21,781 nucleotides of DNA, from positions 1-21,781 of the forward strand of contig CAZRRG010000033.1 of the NCBI GenBank assembly GCA_964602455.1. Direction: 5' to 3'. Below the pieces are notes generated by a model. It worked only from the letters and a program-made list of their open reading frames with translations. It was not told the origin of the DNA and ran no database searches. Shown here piece by piece: positions 7,544 through 14,585 of this stretch. Position numbers and translations under genes: made by a program. Origin of the DNA: JBBDIP01 sp964602455 (GTDB lineage: Bacteria; Bacillota; Sulfobacillia; Fermentithermobacillales; Fermentithermobacillaceae). Each line of letters starts with the position of its first letter. Within the stretch, counting starts at the first letter, position 1.

Positions 7544-9109
7544 TTGCCGGAAACATCGGCGCAGTTCTCGGAGAAACTTCTAGACTTAATGAAACGCCGG
7601 GAGACAGTAGAGCAAGGTGGCGGCGCGTCAAGGATCGAGCGGCAGCACAAGGCAGGGAAATGGACCGCTCGTGAGAGGATCGCCGCTTTCTTTGATCCCG
7701 GTACGTTCAATGAGATCGATGCCTTCATCACCCACAGGGCCAAGGAGTTCGGAATGGACAAGGTTCAGGCCCCGGGTGAGGGAGTCGTGACCGGCTACGG
7801 ACTGGTGGATGGACGCCCGGTGTGTGTGGCGTCTCAGGACTTTACGGTTATCGGCGGATCTCTAGGCGAAATGCACGCAGCCAAGATCGTAAAGGCCATG
7901 GAACTCGCGGCCAAGGTCGGGATCCCGTTTGTGTTCCTCAATGACTCAGGAGGCGCCCGTATCCAGGAGGGAGTTGACGCCCTTCGCGGTTACGGAGACG
8001 TGTTCTTTAGGAACGTCCAGTACTCTGGGGTCATCCCTCAGATCGCAGTAATCCTTGGACCCTGCGCGGGTGGAGCGGTTTACTCTCCCGCACTGACGGA
8101 CTTCTGCTTCATGGTCCAGGGAATCGGCAACATGTTCATAACCGGCCCGCAGGTCATCAAGGCTGTTACAGGCGAGGAAGTCACCATGGAGCAGCTTGGT
8201 GGGGCAGCCGTACATAGCCAGATCAGCGGCAACGCCCACTTTGTGGCGCCGGATGAAGAGACCTGCATCGCGATGGTTAAGTCGTTGCTCAGCTACCTCC
8301 CCGGCAACAACCAGGAGGATCCGCCGGTGTTTGAGTGCACCGACGATCCGTCCAGGGTAGAGCCGGCTCTCCGGGACGTGGTCCCGCCTGAGCAGAACCG
8401 CAGCTACGATATGCGGAACGTTATCTACCCAATGGTGGACAACGGTGAGTTCCTTGAGGTCGCTCGCGACTACGCCACCAACATCATTACCGGCTACGCC
8501 CGCATGAACGGCAGGGCGGTCGGCATCGTGGCTTCTCAGCCCAACGTTAAGGCGGGCTGCTTGGACATCAACGCTTCGGATAAGGCGTCGCGCTTCGTCC
8601 GGGTCTGCGACTCATTCAACATCCCGCTGGTGACCCTGGTTGACGTGCCCGGCTACCTGCCCGGCGTGGACCAGGAGTACGGCGGCATTATCAGGCACGG
8701 CGCAAAGCTCCTTTACGCTTACGCCGAGGCGACCGTACCCAAGGTCACGGTTATCACCCGCAAGTCCTACGGTGGGGCCTACATCGCCATGTGCTCTCGC
8801 CACCTCGGCGCTGACATGGTCTACGCGTTCCCCACCGCCGAGATCGCGGTCATGGGGCCTGACGGGGCCGCAAACGTTGTGTTCAGAGACGAGATCGCGC
8901 AGGCAGAGGATCCCGAAGCCAAGCGCAAGGAAAAGATCAAGGAGTTCAGGGATGTCTTCGCCAACCCGTATGTGGCCGCTAGCAGGGGTTACATCGACGA
9001 CGTGATCGATCCCCAGGATCTCAGGCCCAAGGTTATCGCGGCTCTCGAGCTCCTCGTTAGCAAGAAGTCGGAACAGATGCCCAGAAAGCACGGGAACATG
9101 CCCGTATAG
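7544..9109 (+). CDS. Acyl-CoA carboxyltransferase subunit (methylmalonyl-CoA decarboxylase alpha / propionyl-CoA carboxylase beta)
   Basis: This carboxyltransferase moves the carboxyl group between biotin and propionyl-/methylmalonyl-CoA. The 521-residue protein has the tandem crotonase-fold N and C domains of the MmdA/PccB family. The acyl-CoA oxyanion region NDSGGARIQEGVDAL lies near residue 135. The biotin-side region includes DVPGYLPGVDQEYGGIIRHG and RKSYGGAYIAM near residue 406, and the tail has the usual RGYIDDVIDP. The start is TTG 7544, from a GGAGGTGA five bases upstream. Downstream are an epsilon-like subunit, a biotin carrier, a B12-binding mutase subunit and MeaB, so the substrate is very probably methylmalonyl-/propionyl-CoA. 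Whether it works with a Na+-pumping membrane beta subunit or with an ATP-dependent biotin carboxylase cannot be told, because neither is in the window. Confidence 0.95.
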   Translation: MPETSAQFSEKLLDLMKRRETVEQGGGASRIERQHKAGKWTARERIAAFFDPGTFNEIDAFITHRAKEFGMDKVQAPGEGVVTGYGLVDGRPVCVASQDFTVIGGSLGEMHAAKIVKAMELAAKVGIPFVFLNDSGGARIQEGVDALRGYGDVFFRNVQYSGVIPQIAVILGPCAGGAVYSPALTDFCFMVQGIGNMFITGPQVIKAVTGEEVTMEQLGGAAVHSQISGNAHFVAPDEETCIAMVKSLLSYLPGNNQEDPPVFECTDDPSRVEPALRDVVPPEQNRSYDMRNVIYPMVDNGEFLEVARDYATNIITGYARMNGRAVGIVASQPNVKAGCLDINASDKASRFVRVCDSFNIPLVTLVDVPGYLPGVDQEYGGIIRHGAKLLYAYAEATVPKVTVITRKSYGGAYIAMCSRHLGADMVYAFPTAEIAVMGPDGAANVVFRDEIAQAEDPEAKRKEKIKEFRDVFANPYVAASRGYIDDVIDPQDLRPKVIAALELLVSKKSEQMPRKHGNMPV

Positions 9110-9121
9110 GGGGATATATCG

Positions 9122-9307
9122 GTGCCCGAGAAAATCGATCCCGCCAAGAAGGCCGCTATAGTCGCCGCCATTGCCGCGTTCATGGGCACGTCTCCAAGAC
9201 CCGGCATGTTTCTGCGGGACTGCAAGGACTCCGGGGCGTGGGGCAAGCTATCGCGGCTACCGGCGCCCGCATACACGGGGTACCGGCGGCCCAAGGGTCA
9301 AGGCTGA
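9122..9307 (+). CDS. Small carboxylase/decarboxylase subunit, epsilon-like
   Basis: This is a 61-residue protein between the carboxyltransferase and biotin-carrier genes. Its N-terminal half KKAAIVAAIAAFMGTSP and the later SGAWGKLSR resemble the conserved C-terminal part of the OadG/MmdD family and the separate epsilon subunits of methylmalonyl-CoA decarboxylases, which stabilise the complex. It has no transmembrane helix, unlike full delta/gamma subunits, so only the soluble tail is present. The start is GTG 9122 with AGGGGGA eight bases upstream. It begins 12 bases after the preceding stop and ends 18 bases before the next gene. The family assignment rests on short motifs and position. Confidence 0.75.
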   Translation: MPEKIDPAKKAAIVAAIAAFMGTSPRPGMFLRDCKDSGAWGKLSRLPAPAYTGYRRPKGQG

Positions 9308-9325
9308 TTCGAGGAGGAGAAAGCC

Positions 9326-9772
9326 GTGCGTCGTTTTCAAGTAAAGATAGGCGATGAAGTGTTCGAAGTCGAAGTCGAAGAAGTAGGCGGAACTGGACAG
9401 GTCAGGTCTGCTCGGCCTGCGGCTCCTGTCGCCCCGCCGCCTGTGCAGCCTGTGGCAGCCGCTCCGGTGGCTCCGAGGGTTGCGCCGGTTGCTCCCGCCA
9501 TGCCCGCTGCCCCCAAGGCGCCCGCCGCGTCTCCGGCGGCTTCAGCGTCAGGCGGTGACGATGTCGTGCGCGCGCCCATCCCGGGTGTGATCAGCGAGAT
9601 CAAGGTCTCATCCGGCAAGACCGTCAAGAAGGGCGAAGTGCTGCTGCTTCTTGAGGCCATGAAGATGCAGAACGAGATCTTGGCTCCATTTGACGCTACC
9701 GTGGCGGAAGTCTCGGTTAGCCAGGGCGTGTCGGTCCAGACCGGCGATGTGTTGGTGAGACTGCAGCGTTAG
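9326..9772 (+). CDS. Biotin carboxyl carrier protein of the acyl-CoA carboxylase/decarboxylase
   Basis: The protein carries biotin, which shuttles carboxyl groups to and from the carboxyltransferase. In its 148 residues, a short N-terminal strand region is followed by a Pro/Ala/Val-rich flexible linker (about 30-75). A C-terminal biotinyl domain (80-148) contains LLLEAMKMQNEI, with the lysine to be biotinylated at 113. The architecture matches MmdC and short PCC carriers rather than AccB of fatty-acid synthesis. The start is GTG 9326 after GAGGAGGAG. It is the third gene of the operon. A large palindrome lies just downstream and may separate it from the mutase genes. Confidence 0.94.
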   Translation: MRRFQVKIGDEVFEVEVEEVGGTGQVRSARPAAPVAPPPVQPVAAAPVAPRVAPVAPAMPAAPKAPAASPAASASGGDDVVRAPIPGVISEIKVSSGKTVKKGEVLLLLEAMKMQNEILAPFDATVAEVSVSQGVSVQTGDVLVRLQR

Positions 9773-9810
9773 CCGGGCAGGCTACCGCAAGCCCAACTCC
9801 ATAGCCTTAC

Positions 9811-9838
9811 ACCCTCCCGGCACTAGTGCCGGGAGGGT
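9811..9838 (+). repeat. 28-bp perfect palindrome between biotin carrier and B12-subunit genes
   Basis: The two 14-base arms (ACCCTCCCGGCACT and its exact complement) meet without a loop at the centre. In RNA this would form a very stable hairpin with a small loop. No T-run follows, so it is not a classic intrinsic terminator. The first seven bases, ACCCTCC, are also fully complementary to the ribosome site GGAGGGT (9854-9860) of the next gene. An mRNA-processing or attenuation role is possible but unproven. Confidence 0.85.
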
Positions 9839-9865
9839 AGCTACGCTGCACAAGGAGGGTCACGA

Positions 9866-10279
9866 ATGAGCAGGAAGATTCGTGTTTTGGTAGGAAAGCC
9901 GGGACTCGACGGCCATGACCGGGGAGCCAAAGTGATTGCCCGGGCGTACCGGGACGCCGGCATGGAAGTCATCTACAGCGGTCTGCACCGCACCCCCGAA
10001 GAGCTGGCCAGGATGGCTGTGGAAGAGGACGTCGACGTCGTCGCCCTATCCATTCTTTCCGGAGCCCACAGCACCCTTCTGCCTCGCTTCGTCCAGTGCC
10101 TCGCAAACGAGAAGGGCACGTCCAAACTTGACGTCCTCGTACTGGCCGGCGGGATCATCCCCGACGAAGATATCCCGGGGCTTAAGTCCGCGGGGGTTGA
10201 CGAGGTGTTCGGTCCTGGGACTAGCACCGTCGACATCGTCGAGTACACCAAGGCCAATCTGAAGAGAGAAGTCGCCTGA
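9866..10279 (+). CDS. Methylmalonyl-CoA mutase small (cobalamin-binding) subunit
   Basis: This is a stand-alone B12-binding domain of 137 residues. It carries GLDGHDRG (D15-x-H17-x-x-G20, with His17 as lower axial cobalt ligand), SILSGAH, LAGGIIP and the phosphate-side FGPGTST, all characteristic of the C-terminal domain of methylmalonyl-CoA mutase and its split small subunits. The partner catalytic TIM-barrel subunit must be encoded elsewhere. ATG 9866 is preceded by AAGGAGGGT. MeaB follows seven bases after its stop, consistent with coordinated assembly of the B12 enzyme. Related isobutyryl- or ethylmalonyl-CoA mutases have the same domain, so the exact substrate is inferred from the carboxylase genes upstream. 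Confidence 0.93.
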   Translation: MSRKIRVLVGKPGLDGHDRGAKVIARAYRDAGMEVIYSGLHRTPEELARMAVEEDVDVVALSILSGAHSTLLPRFVQCLANEKGTSKLDVLVLAGGIIPDEDIPGLKSAGVDEVFGPGTSTVDIVEYTKANLKREVA

Positions 10280-10286
10280 CAGTCTA

Positions 10287-11279
10287 ATGGACGTTGACGG
10301 TATCTTCGAGGGCATCCTCCGCAAGGAGAGGGCGCGCCTTGCGCGAGCCATATCCCTTGTCGAGGACGAAGCGCCGGGCGCGGCCGAGTTGCTTTCTTTG
10401 GCCTACCGCCACCGCAAAGGCGCCATGGTAACTGGGATAACCGGGGCCCCGGGAGTGGGGAAGTCGACCATGGTCGATTCCCTTGTGTCCCAACTCCTGG
10501 CCCGCGGCAAGTCCGTGGGAGTCATCGCGGTTGACCCGTCGTCTCCCTTCACCGGAGGAGCTATCCTCGGCGACCGCGTGCGCATGCGGTCGCAACACAG
10601 TACCCATTCCCAGGTCTTCTTCAGGAGTCTGGCCAGCCGGGGCCACCTTGGGGGAGTGTCGCGCCACACCGGTGACGTGATCGCCCTTCTCGACGCGTAC
10701 GGCTTTGACCACATCCTTGTTGAGACGGTGGGCGCGGGCCAGTCCGAGGTCGACATCATGAAGTACGCCCACACTGTGGTGGTGGCGCTTGCACCAGGCT
10801 TGGGCGATGATATCCAGGCCATCAAGGCCGGGATCATGGAAATAGGCGACGTCTTCTGCGTTAACAAAGCTGACCTGCCCGGCGCCGACCGCACGCAGCG
10901 TGAAATAGAGATGATGCTGGCCATGAAGGACAGCTTCAACGGTAATGAGGGTGATGGCCAACCGCCGTCATGGCAGCCGCCGGTCATAAAGGCTATCGCG
11001 GCATCGGCGGAGCAGACCGGCATCTCCGACCTTGCGGACGCGGTGCTGTCCCATCATGAATACCTGAGGGAGTCGCAGCTCTTGCGGAGCAAGAACCTCC
11101 GGGGATACAGAGCCGTGCTGGAGGAGTATCTCAGACTGCTCACCGTCCAAGCCATTACCGACGCCGCCGAGGCCGAGGGCAGTATGGACAAGGCCCTGGA
11201 CGACCTGCTCGAGGGCCGGTTGGGGCCGCTGGAGGCCGCGCAACGCCTGGTGAGCCGGTTCGCGCCTCGCCCGCAGTAG
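10287..11279 (+). CDS. meaB: MeaB/ArgK-type G-protein chaperone of methylmalonyl-CoA mutase
   Basis: MeaB is a GTPase that gates delivery of adenosylcobalamin to methylmalonyl-CoA mutase and protects the enzyme. The 330-residue protein has the P-loop GAPGVGKST at 53-61 and the family-specific DPSSPFTGGAILGDRVRM (83-100). It also has the switch VETVGAGQSE (145-154), the base-recognition NKAD at 193-196, and a C-terminal helical dimerisation region. Older annotations call this family LAO/AO transport ATPase ArgK. ATG 10287 lies seven bases after the preceding stop, and no good Shine-Dalgarno is seen, so translation probably depends on coupling. It is the last gene of the cluster, and a hairpin-rich gene-free stretch follows. 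Confidence 0.96.
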   Translation: MDVDGIFEGILRKERARLARAISLVEDEAPGAAELLSLAYRHRKGAMVTGITGAPGVGKSTMVDSLVSQLLARGKSVGVIAVDPSSPFTGGAILGDRVRMRSQHSTHSQVFFRSLASRGHLGGVSRHTGDVIALLDAYGFDHILVETVGAGQSEVDIMKYAHTVVVALAPGLGDDIQAIKAGIMEIGDVFCVNKADLPGADRTQREIEMMLAMKDSFNGNEGDGQPPSWQPPVIKAIAASAEQTGISDLADAVLSHHEYLRESQLLRSKNLRGYRAVLEEYLRLLTVQAITDAAEAEGSMDKALDDLLEGRLGPLEAAQRLVSRFAPRPQ

Positions 11280-11306
11280 GCTACCTCCTGTGATGTCCCG
11301 GGGCGT

Positions 11307-11336
11307 CCTTGGATGTCATTGGATGTCATTGGATGT
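11307..11336 (+). repeat. Three-copy 10-bp tandem repeat
   Basis: CCTTGGATGT is followed by two exact copies of CATTGGATGT. Isolated GATGTC words occur just before and after it (near 11292 and at 11341). One unit is about one helical turn. Confidence 0.8.
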
Positions 11337-11392
11337 ACGAGATGTCCTGAGCCGGGCTGGAAGCTCAAACTGACCTGCCATAAAAGGATAGT

Positions 11393-11422
11393 GCCCGGAA
11401 GCTCGTCTCGAGCCATCCGGGC
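11393..11422 (+). repeat. Inverted repeat / hairpin downstream of meaB
   Basis: GCCCGGA (11393-11399) pairs with TCCGGGC (11416-11422). Inside it, GCTCG (11401-11405) pairs with CGAGC (11409-11413) round a TCT loop. No T-run follows directly. It may be an mRNA 3'-end structure for the carboxylase operon. Confidence 0.6.
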
Positions 11423-11650
11423 GCCGCTCTCCTGGATCCGCTTCGCTAGCCCGGACTTGCCGGGCGTCTTTCCGCTACTTCACCTATCGATAGGACGCTA
11501 GTCTCAGTTTAGGGAATCCGCTCGACCAATCGAGAACAGTCCTCAGGCACTCATCTGAGGGCTTATCTTCTAGCGCAGGTATGCAGGACGTTGGCTACGC
11601 TCCATTGAAATCTGATCCGACAAGCGCACTGTTTACGGAGGATAACGGCC

Positions 11651-13015
11651 ATGTTTTTCTCGCTTGGTCTGAAGAACGCCTGGAGAAACCGGGGGCGCAC
11701 CGCCTTGGGCATCGTCAGCATGTGCATAGCGGCCATGCTGTTTATGTCCAGCTCGACCCTATCCAAGGGGTATCCCGCTATGGCGTACGTGCCCGCCCGC
11801 CAGCTGTTGGGCGGCGATATCGTGCTGCTTCCCGGCAAACTTGCGCTCACCCGCGAGGACATGGCGAGCGGCGGGTACGTGTGGCGGTTTGGCACGAAGA
11901 GTTTGGATGAGCCCAATCTGGTCATGGGGTTTGAAACGGAACCGTACTCCTACGGGACTATACAGGGATACCCCGTCTCCGGCGAGCCCGGTGTGCCGGG
12001 TGAACGCTTCCAGGAAGTAGTCAGCCTTCTGAAGCAGGATGACTCCATAGAGAGCGCCAGTGTCCGGCGGTCGCTTCCGTTCCTGATTAGAGCTGAAAAG
12101 TCCTACATGTATGGGTTCCTCGATGCACGCAACGTCACCGAGGATCTCTCAAGATGGGGCATGGCGTCGACGGTTAGGGGCGCCTACCTCGACGAGCGGG
12201 AAGAAGACTTCTCAGGCGTACTCGTGAACGGTTGGAGCAATTTATCGTTGCCCGCGGGAGTCCCGGTCGCCCTCGAGATACCGAGGTACAACGGCGCGAA
12301 CCTGAACTACGAGAACCCGCTTACGGCGAGGCTAACGATCAAGGGTGTTGCCTCTTTCACCGAAGGCAGCGGGGTCGCGGCCAGGAACCTCTCTGTTCCG
12401 GCTGTATTTGTCACAGGTTCCACCCTCACTGATCTCGCGGAACAGGCCGGGTATCCGGAAGAGGCTACCTACTGGGGGATCTCCGTCACCCTCAAGGACA
12501 TGTCGGCCCTGGAGAACGTGGCTGCGCTCTTGCGGCGTGAGTTCCCCGACTTCACGACCTTTACCGCCCCACAGTTGTCGGCGGCATCGACCCAGAACAC
12601 GACGGTTTCCACCGGAGTCCCCATGGACATGAGGCGGATCACCCAGACCATAGCATTCGTTACCGCGGCGCTTCTCTCTGCCACTAACCTCACGATACTG
12701 ATGCTCAGCAGGAAGAATGAGATAGGCATCCTCCGCGCCCTGGGCGCAACCAGGTGGGACATCACCTGCATGGTCCTCACCGAGTCGGTGTGGATTTCGC
12801 TGATCGGCGCTCTCATCGGGGTAGTGATAACGCAGCCCGCGCTCCTCTGGCAGCTCCTGTCCAACAAGGTGGGCCAGGACGTGGTTCTGCGAGAGGTAGG
12901 AACGGGCTTCGGGAGGGCAGTCCTTTTCGCCGCTTCCTCCGCGGCCGTCTTCGGCTTCCTGCCGGTAGCCAGGGCGCTCAGGATAACTCCAGCACAAGTC
13001 CTACGGGGTGAATAG
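11651..13015 (+). CDS. FtsX/LolCE-like ABC transporter permease, first of a pair
   Basis: This is a 454-residue permease of the MacB/FtsX type. It has one N-terminal membrane segment (about 17-37), a long extracytoplasmic MacB-core-like domain (about 40-325) and three C-terminal membrane segments (about 330-350, 375-400 and 420-440). The conserved cytoplasmic loop SRKNEIGILRALGATRWDI contacts the ATPase. Such proteins work mechanically on periplasmic or surface substrates such as lipoproteins, peptides or antibiotics; the substrate here is unknown. ATG 11651 follows GGAGGATAA. The next permease begins two bases after its stop, so the two are co-translated and probably form a heterodimer. No ATPase or adaptor gene adjoins them. 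Confidence 0.9.
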   Translation: MFFSLGLKNAWRNRGRTALGIVSMCIAAMLFMSSSTLSKGYPAMAYVPARQLLGGDIVLLPGKLALTREDMASGGYVWRFGTKSLDEPNLVMGFETEPYSYGTIQGYPVSGEPGVPGERFQEVVSLLKQDDSIESASVRRSLPFLIRAEKSYMYGFLDARNVTEDLSRWGMASTVRGAYLDEREEDFSGVLVNGWSNLSLPAGVPVALEIPRYNGANLNYENPLTARLTIKGVASFTEGSGVAARNLSVPAVFVTGSTLTDLAEQAGYPEEATYWGISVTLKDMSALENVAALLRREFPDFTTFTAPQLSAASTQNTTVSTGVPMDMRRITQTIAFVTAALLSATNLTILMLSRKNEIGILRALGATRWDITCMVLTESVWISLIGALIGVVITQPALLWQLLSNKVGQDVVLREVGTGFGRAVLFAASSAAVFGFLPVARALRITPAQVLRGE

Positions 13016-13017
13016 AC

Positions 13018-14493
13018 GTGAACGACCTACTTGATATCTCCCGCAAGGGCTTTAGGCAGAAACTCGGGACCTATCTTGTCATGGTCCTGCTTGTCGGCTT
13101 TACGGTGGCAGGCTACCTAGTCGTGAGTTCCTACTGGAGCGACGCCGCGGCGGTATCCACCGCAGCAGCCGAGCCGCTGGATTTCCCCTACCTGAAAGCC
13201 CGAACCTTGTTCGCGTACTGGACGAACCCTCCCACGTCTCCCGACGAGGAGTTTCCGCCGCCGAGGATATACGCCCCGGTCTTCAACGACGCTCACTTAA
13301 GTGAAATCGCCAGTCTGCCTGGTGTTGAGAGCCTGTCGGTGGCCCTCGAGCAGACGGCGTTCACCCGCTTCGGGAGCACGCAGCTCTTGTCCATCGAGCC
13401 CGGCGCCCAGTTGTGGGAGGCCTTGGAGATCGTCTCGGGGCGGCTGCCCCAGAACGCCGGCGAGGTTATTGTCCCTGAAGTATGGTTCACGGAGCTACCT
13501 GCTGAAGGGGAGCCAGCTGAACGCGAGCCCGCTGAAGGAGGCCCTGCTGAAGAGGACTCCACTGAAGGGGGCTCCATCAAGGGGGTCTCCATTAAGGCGC
13601 GCTCCACTAAGGCGGGCTCCACTACCGGGGATTCCAGCGAAAGGTACTCCACTAGCGCTTTTGGCAACACGGCTCGCCTCGGTGAGAGCATCACCGTGAA
13701 GGTTATCGAGAACCTAATGCCCAGGAACTACCGGGTGGACGGCACTCTCAAGTTCACGGCAGACCCGGAGCCGGAGAAGCAGATGGTGGTTGTGGGGGCG
13801 TACAAGCCCCGCGGCTTCGTCTCAGGCGTCGTCGGATACCTTCCTGTGAACCGGGTTGATTCCTACCCTGAGCACAATCCCAGGTTTGTCGAGATGAGCT
13901 GGCCCGTTCCGAACACCGTCTTCCTGCAGCTGACCGACCCGAAGAAGGCGGCCAGCGTGTCTGCATCGTGGTTCGGCATGTACATGGACTACCCCGGCGC
14001 CGAACCCCCGCTCATCCCTCCGAACAAGGTCGAGTGGTTCCCCAGCGTGGCCGAGGATATGATCCGGTATGCAGCCGGGCAGGTGGCAACGCCGCTGTTC
14101 TCCAATACAATGCAGGCCTTCTCGCTGGGCGCCATAGGGATCTTCGCCGCCATGTTCGTCTCCTTCCTCGACCGCCGGAAGGAGTTGGGCATCATGAAGA
14201 CGGTCGGCATAGACAACAACCACACGGCAGGCGCGGTCTCGCTTGAGGTAGTATTTGCCGGAACACTCGGCGCGGTCCTTGGTGTGATAATGGCCCAGGT
14301 CGCCACGCGCTTCCTCACGGGCGTGTCCGGGAATCCCATCGTCATCCCGGCAACGAGCGTCTTGATGGGCGCAGTCGTGTCGGCAGTCATCCTGCTTGCC
14401 GCGACGTACATCCCAAGGGCCATGGCCAAGCAGGGGACGGTCATGGAGCTACTGTACAGCCGTCCGATCCCGATCGTGAGGAACAGGCGCTAG
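13018..14493 (+). CDS. FtsX/LolCE-like ABC transporter permease, second of a pair, with pentapeptide repeats
   Basis: This is a 491-residue partner of the preceding permease, with the same plan: an N-terminal membrane segment (about 17-37), a large external domain, and three C-terminal membrane segments beginning near residue 365. It has the FtsX loop DRRKELGIMKTVG. The external domain contains eleven pentapeptides (residues 161-215), starting PAEGE, PAERE, PAEGG and drifting to STEGG, SIKGV, STKAG. They are encoded by eleven contiguous 15-bp units and look like an inserted linker rather than part of the fold. The start is GTG 13018, preceded by GGGGTGA and two bases after the upstream stop. 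A strong terminator follows. Confidence 0.9.
   Translation: MNDLLDISRKGFRQKLGTYLVMVLLVGFTVAGYLVVSSYWSDAAAVSTAAAEPLDFPYLKARTLFAYWTNPPTSPDEEFPPPRIYAPVFNDAHLSEIASLPGVESLSVALEQTAFTRFGSTQLLSIEPGAQLWEALEIVSGRLPQNAGEVIVPEVWFTELPAEGEPAEREPAEGGPAEEDSTEGGSIKGVSIKARSTKAGSTTGDSSERYSTSAFGNTARLGESITVKVIENLMPRNYRVDGTLKFTADPEPEKQMVVVGAYKPRGFVSGVVGYLPVNRVDSYPEHNPRFVEMSWPVPNTVFLQLTDPKKAASVSASWFGMYMDYPGAEPPLIPPNKVEWFPSVAEDMIRYAAGQVATPLFSNTMQAFSLGAIGIFAAMFVSFLDRRKELGIMKTVGIDNNHTAGAVSLEVVFAGTLGAVLGVIMAQVATRFLTGVSGNPIVIPATSVLMGAVVSAVILLAATYIPRAMAKQGTVMELLYSRPIPIVRNRR
13498..13662 (+). repeat. Intragenic minisatellite, eleven 15-bp units
   Basis: Eleven contiguous in-frame 15-bp units encode pentapeptides. Units 1-4 follow CCN-GCT-GAA-NNN-NNN (Pro-Ala-Glu); units 5-11 follow TCC-A(C/T)(T/C)-like starts (Ser-Thr/Ile-Glu/Lys). 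The units are diverged, but the period is exact throughout. The multiple-of-three period keeps the reading frame whatever the copy number. Confidence 0.9.
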
Positions 14494-14534
14494 GGCCCTA
14501 ATCCCCGACCCCGCGAGTACATCAATAGTCTGAG

Positions 14535-14570
14535 GCGCGCCCGGGATCCGGGCGCGCTTCCGCTTTTATT
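14535..14570 (+). terminator. Intrinsic terminator after the permease pair
   Basis: GCGCGCCCGG (14535-14544) and CCGGGCGCGC (14548-14557) form a 10-bp GC-only stem with loop GAT, followed by TTCCGCTTTTATT. It lies about 40 bases after the permease stop. Confidence 0.85.
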
Positions 14571-14585
14571 CGACGTCGATTCTTG

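Larger units (their letters stand above)
11280..11650. other. Gene-free stretch with tandem repeat and several hairpins
   Basis: No convincing gene lies between meaB and the permease pair. From left to right it holds a three-copy 10-bp tandem repeat (11307-11336) and a 12-bp-stem hairpin (11393-11422). A GCCCGG/CCGGGC hairpin followed by GTCTTTCC comes next (11449-11472), possibly a weak terminator. After it lie a 12-bp palindrome CCTATCGATAGG (11483-11494), a CTCGA-CCAA-TCGAG hairpin (11521-11534) and a CCTCAG/CTGAGG hairpin (11541-11560). GGAGGA at 11638-11643 serves the next gene. I could not find a convincing promoter or match it to a known riboswitch. Confidence 0.6.

Noticed and set aside
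11581..11910. 109-codon frame overlapping the start of the first permease
   Set aside because: It overlaps the conserved permease in another frame, has no ribosome site and shows no recognisable protein features.
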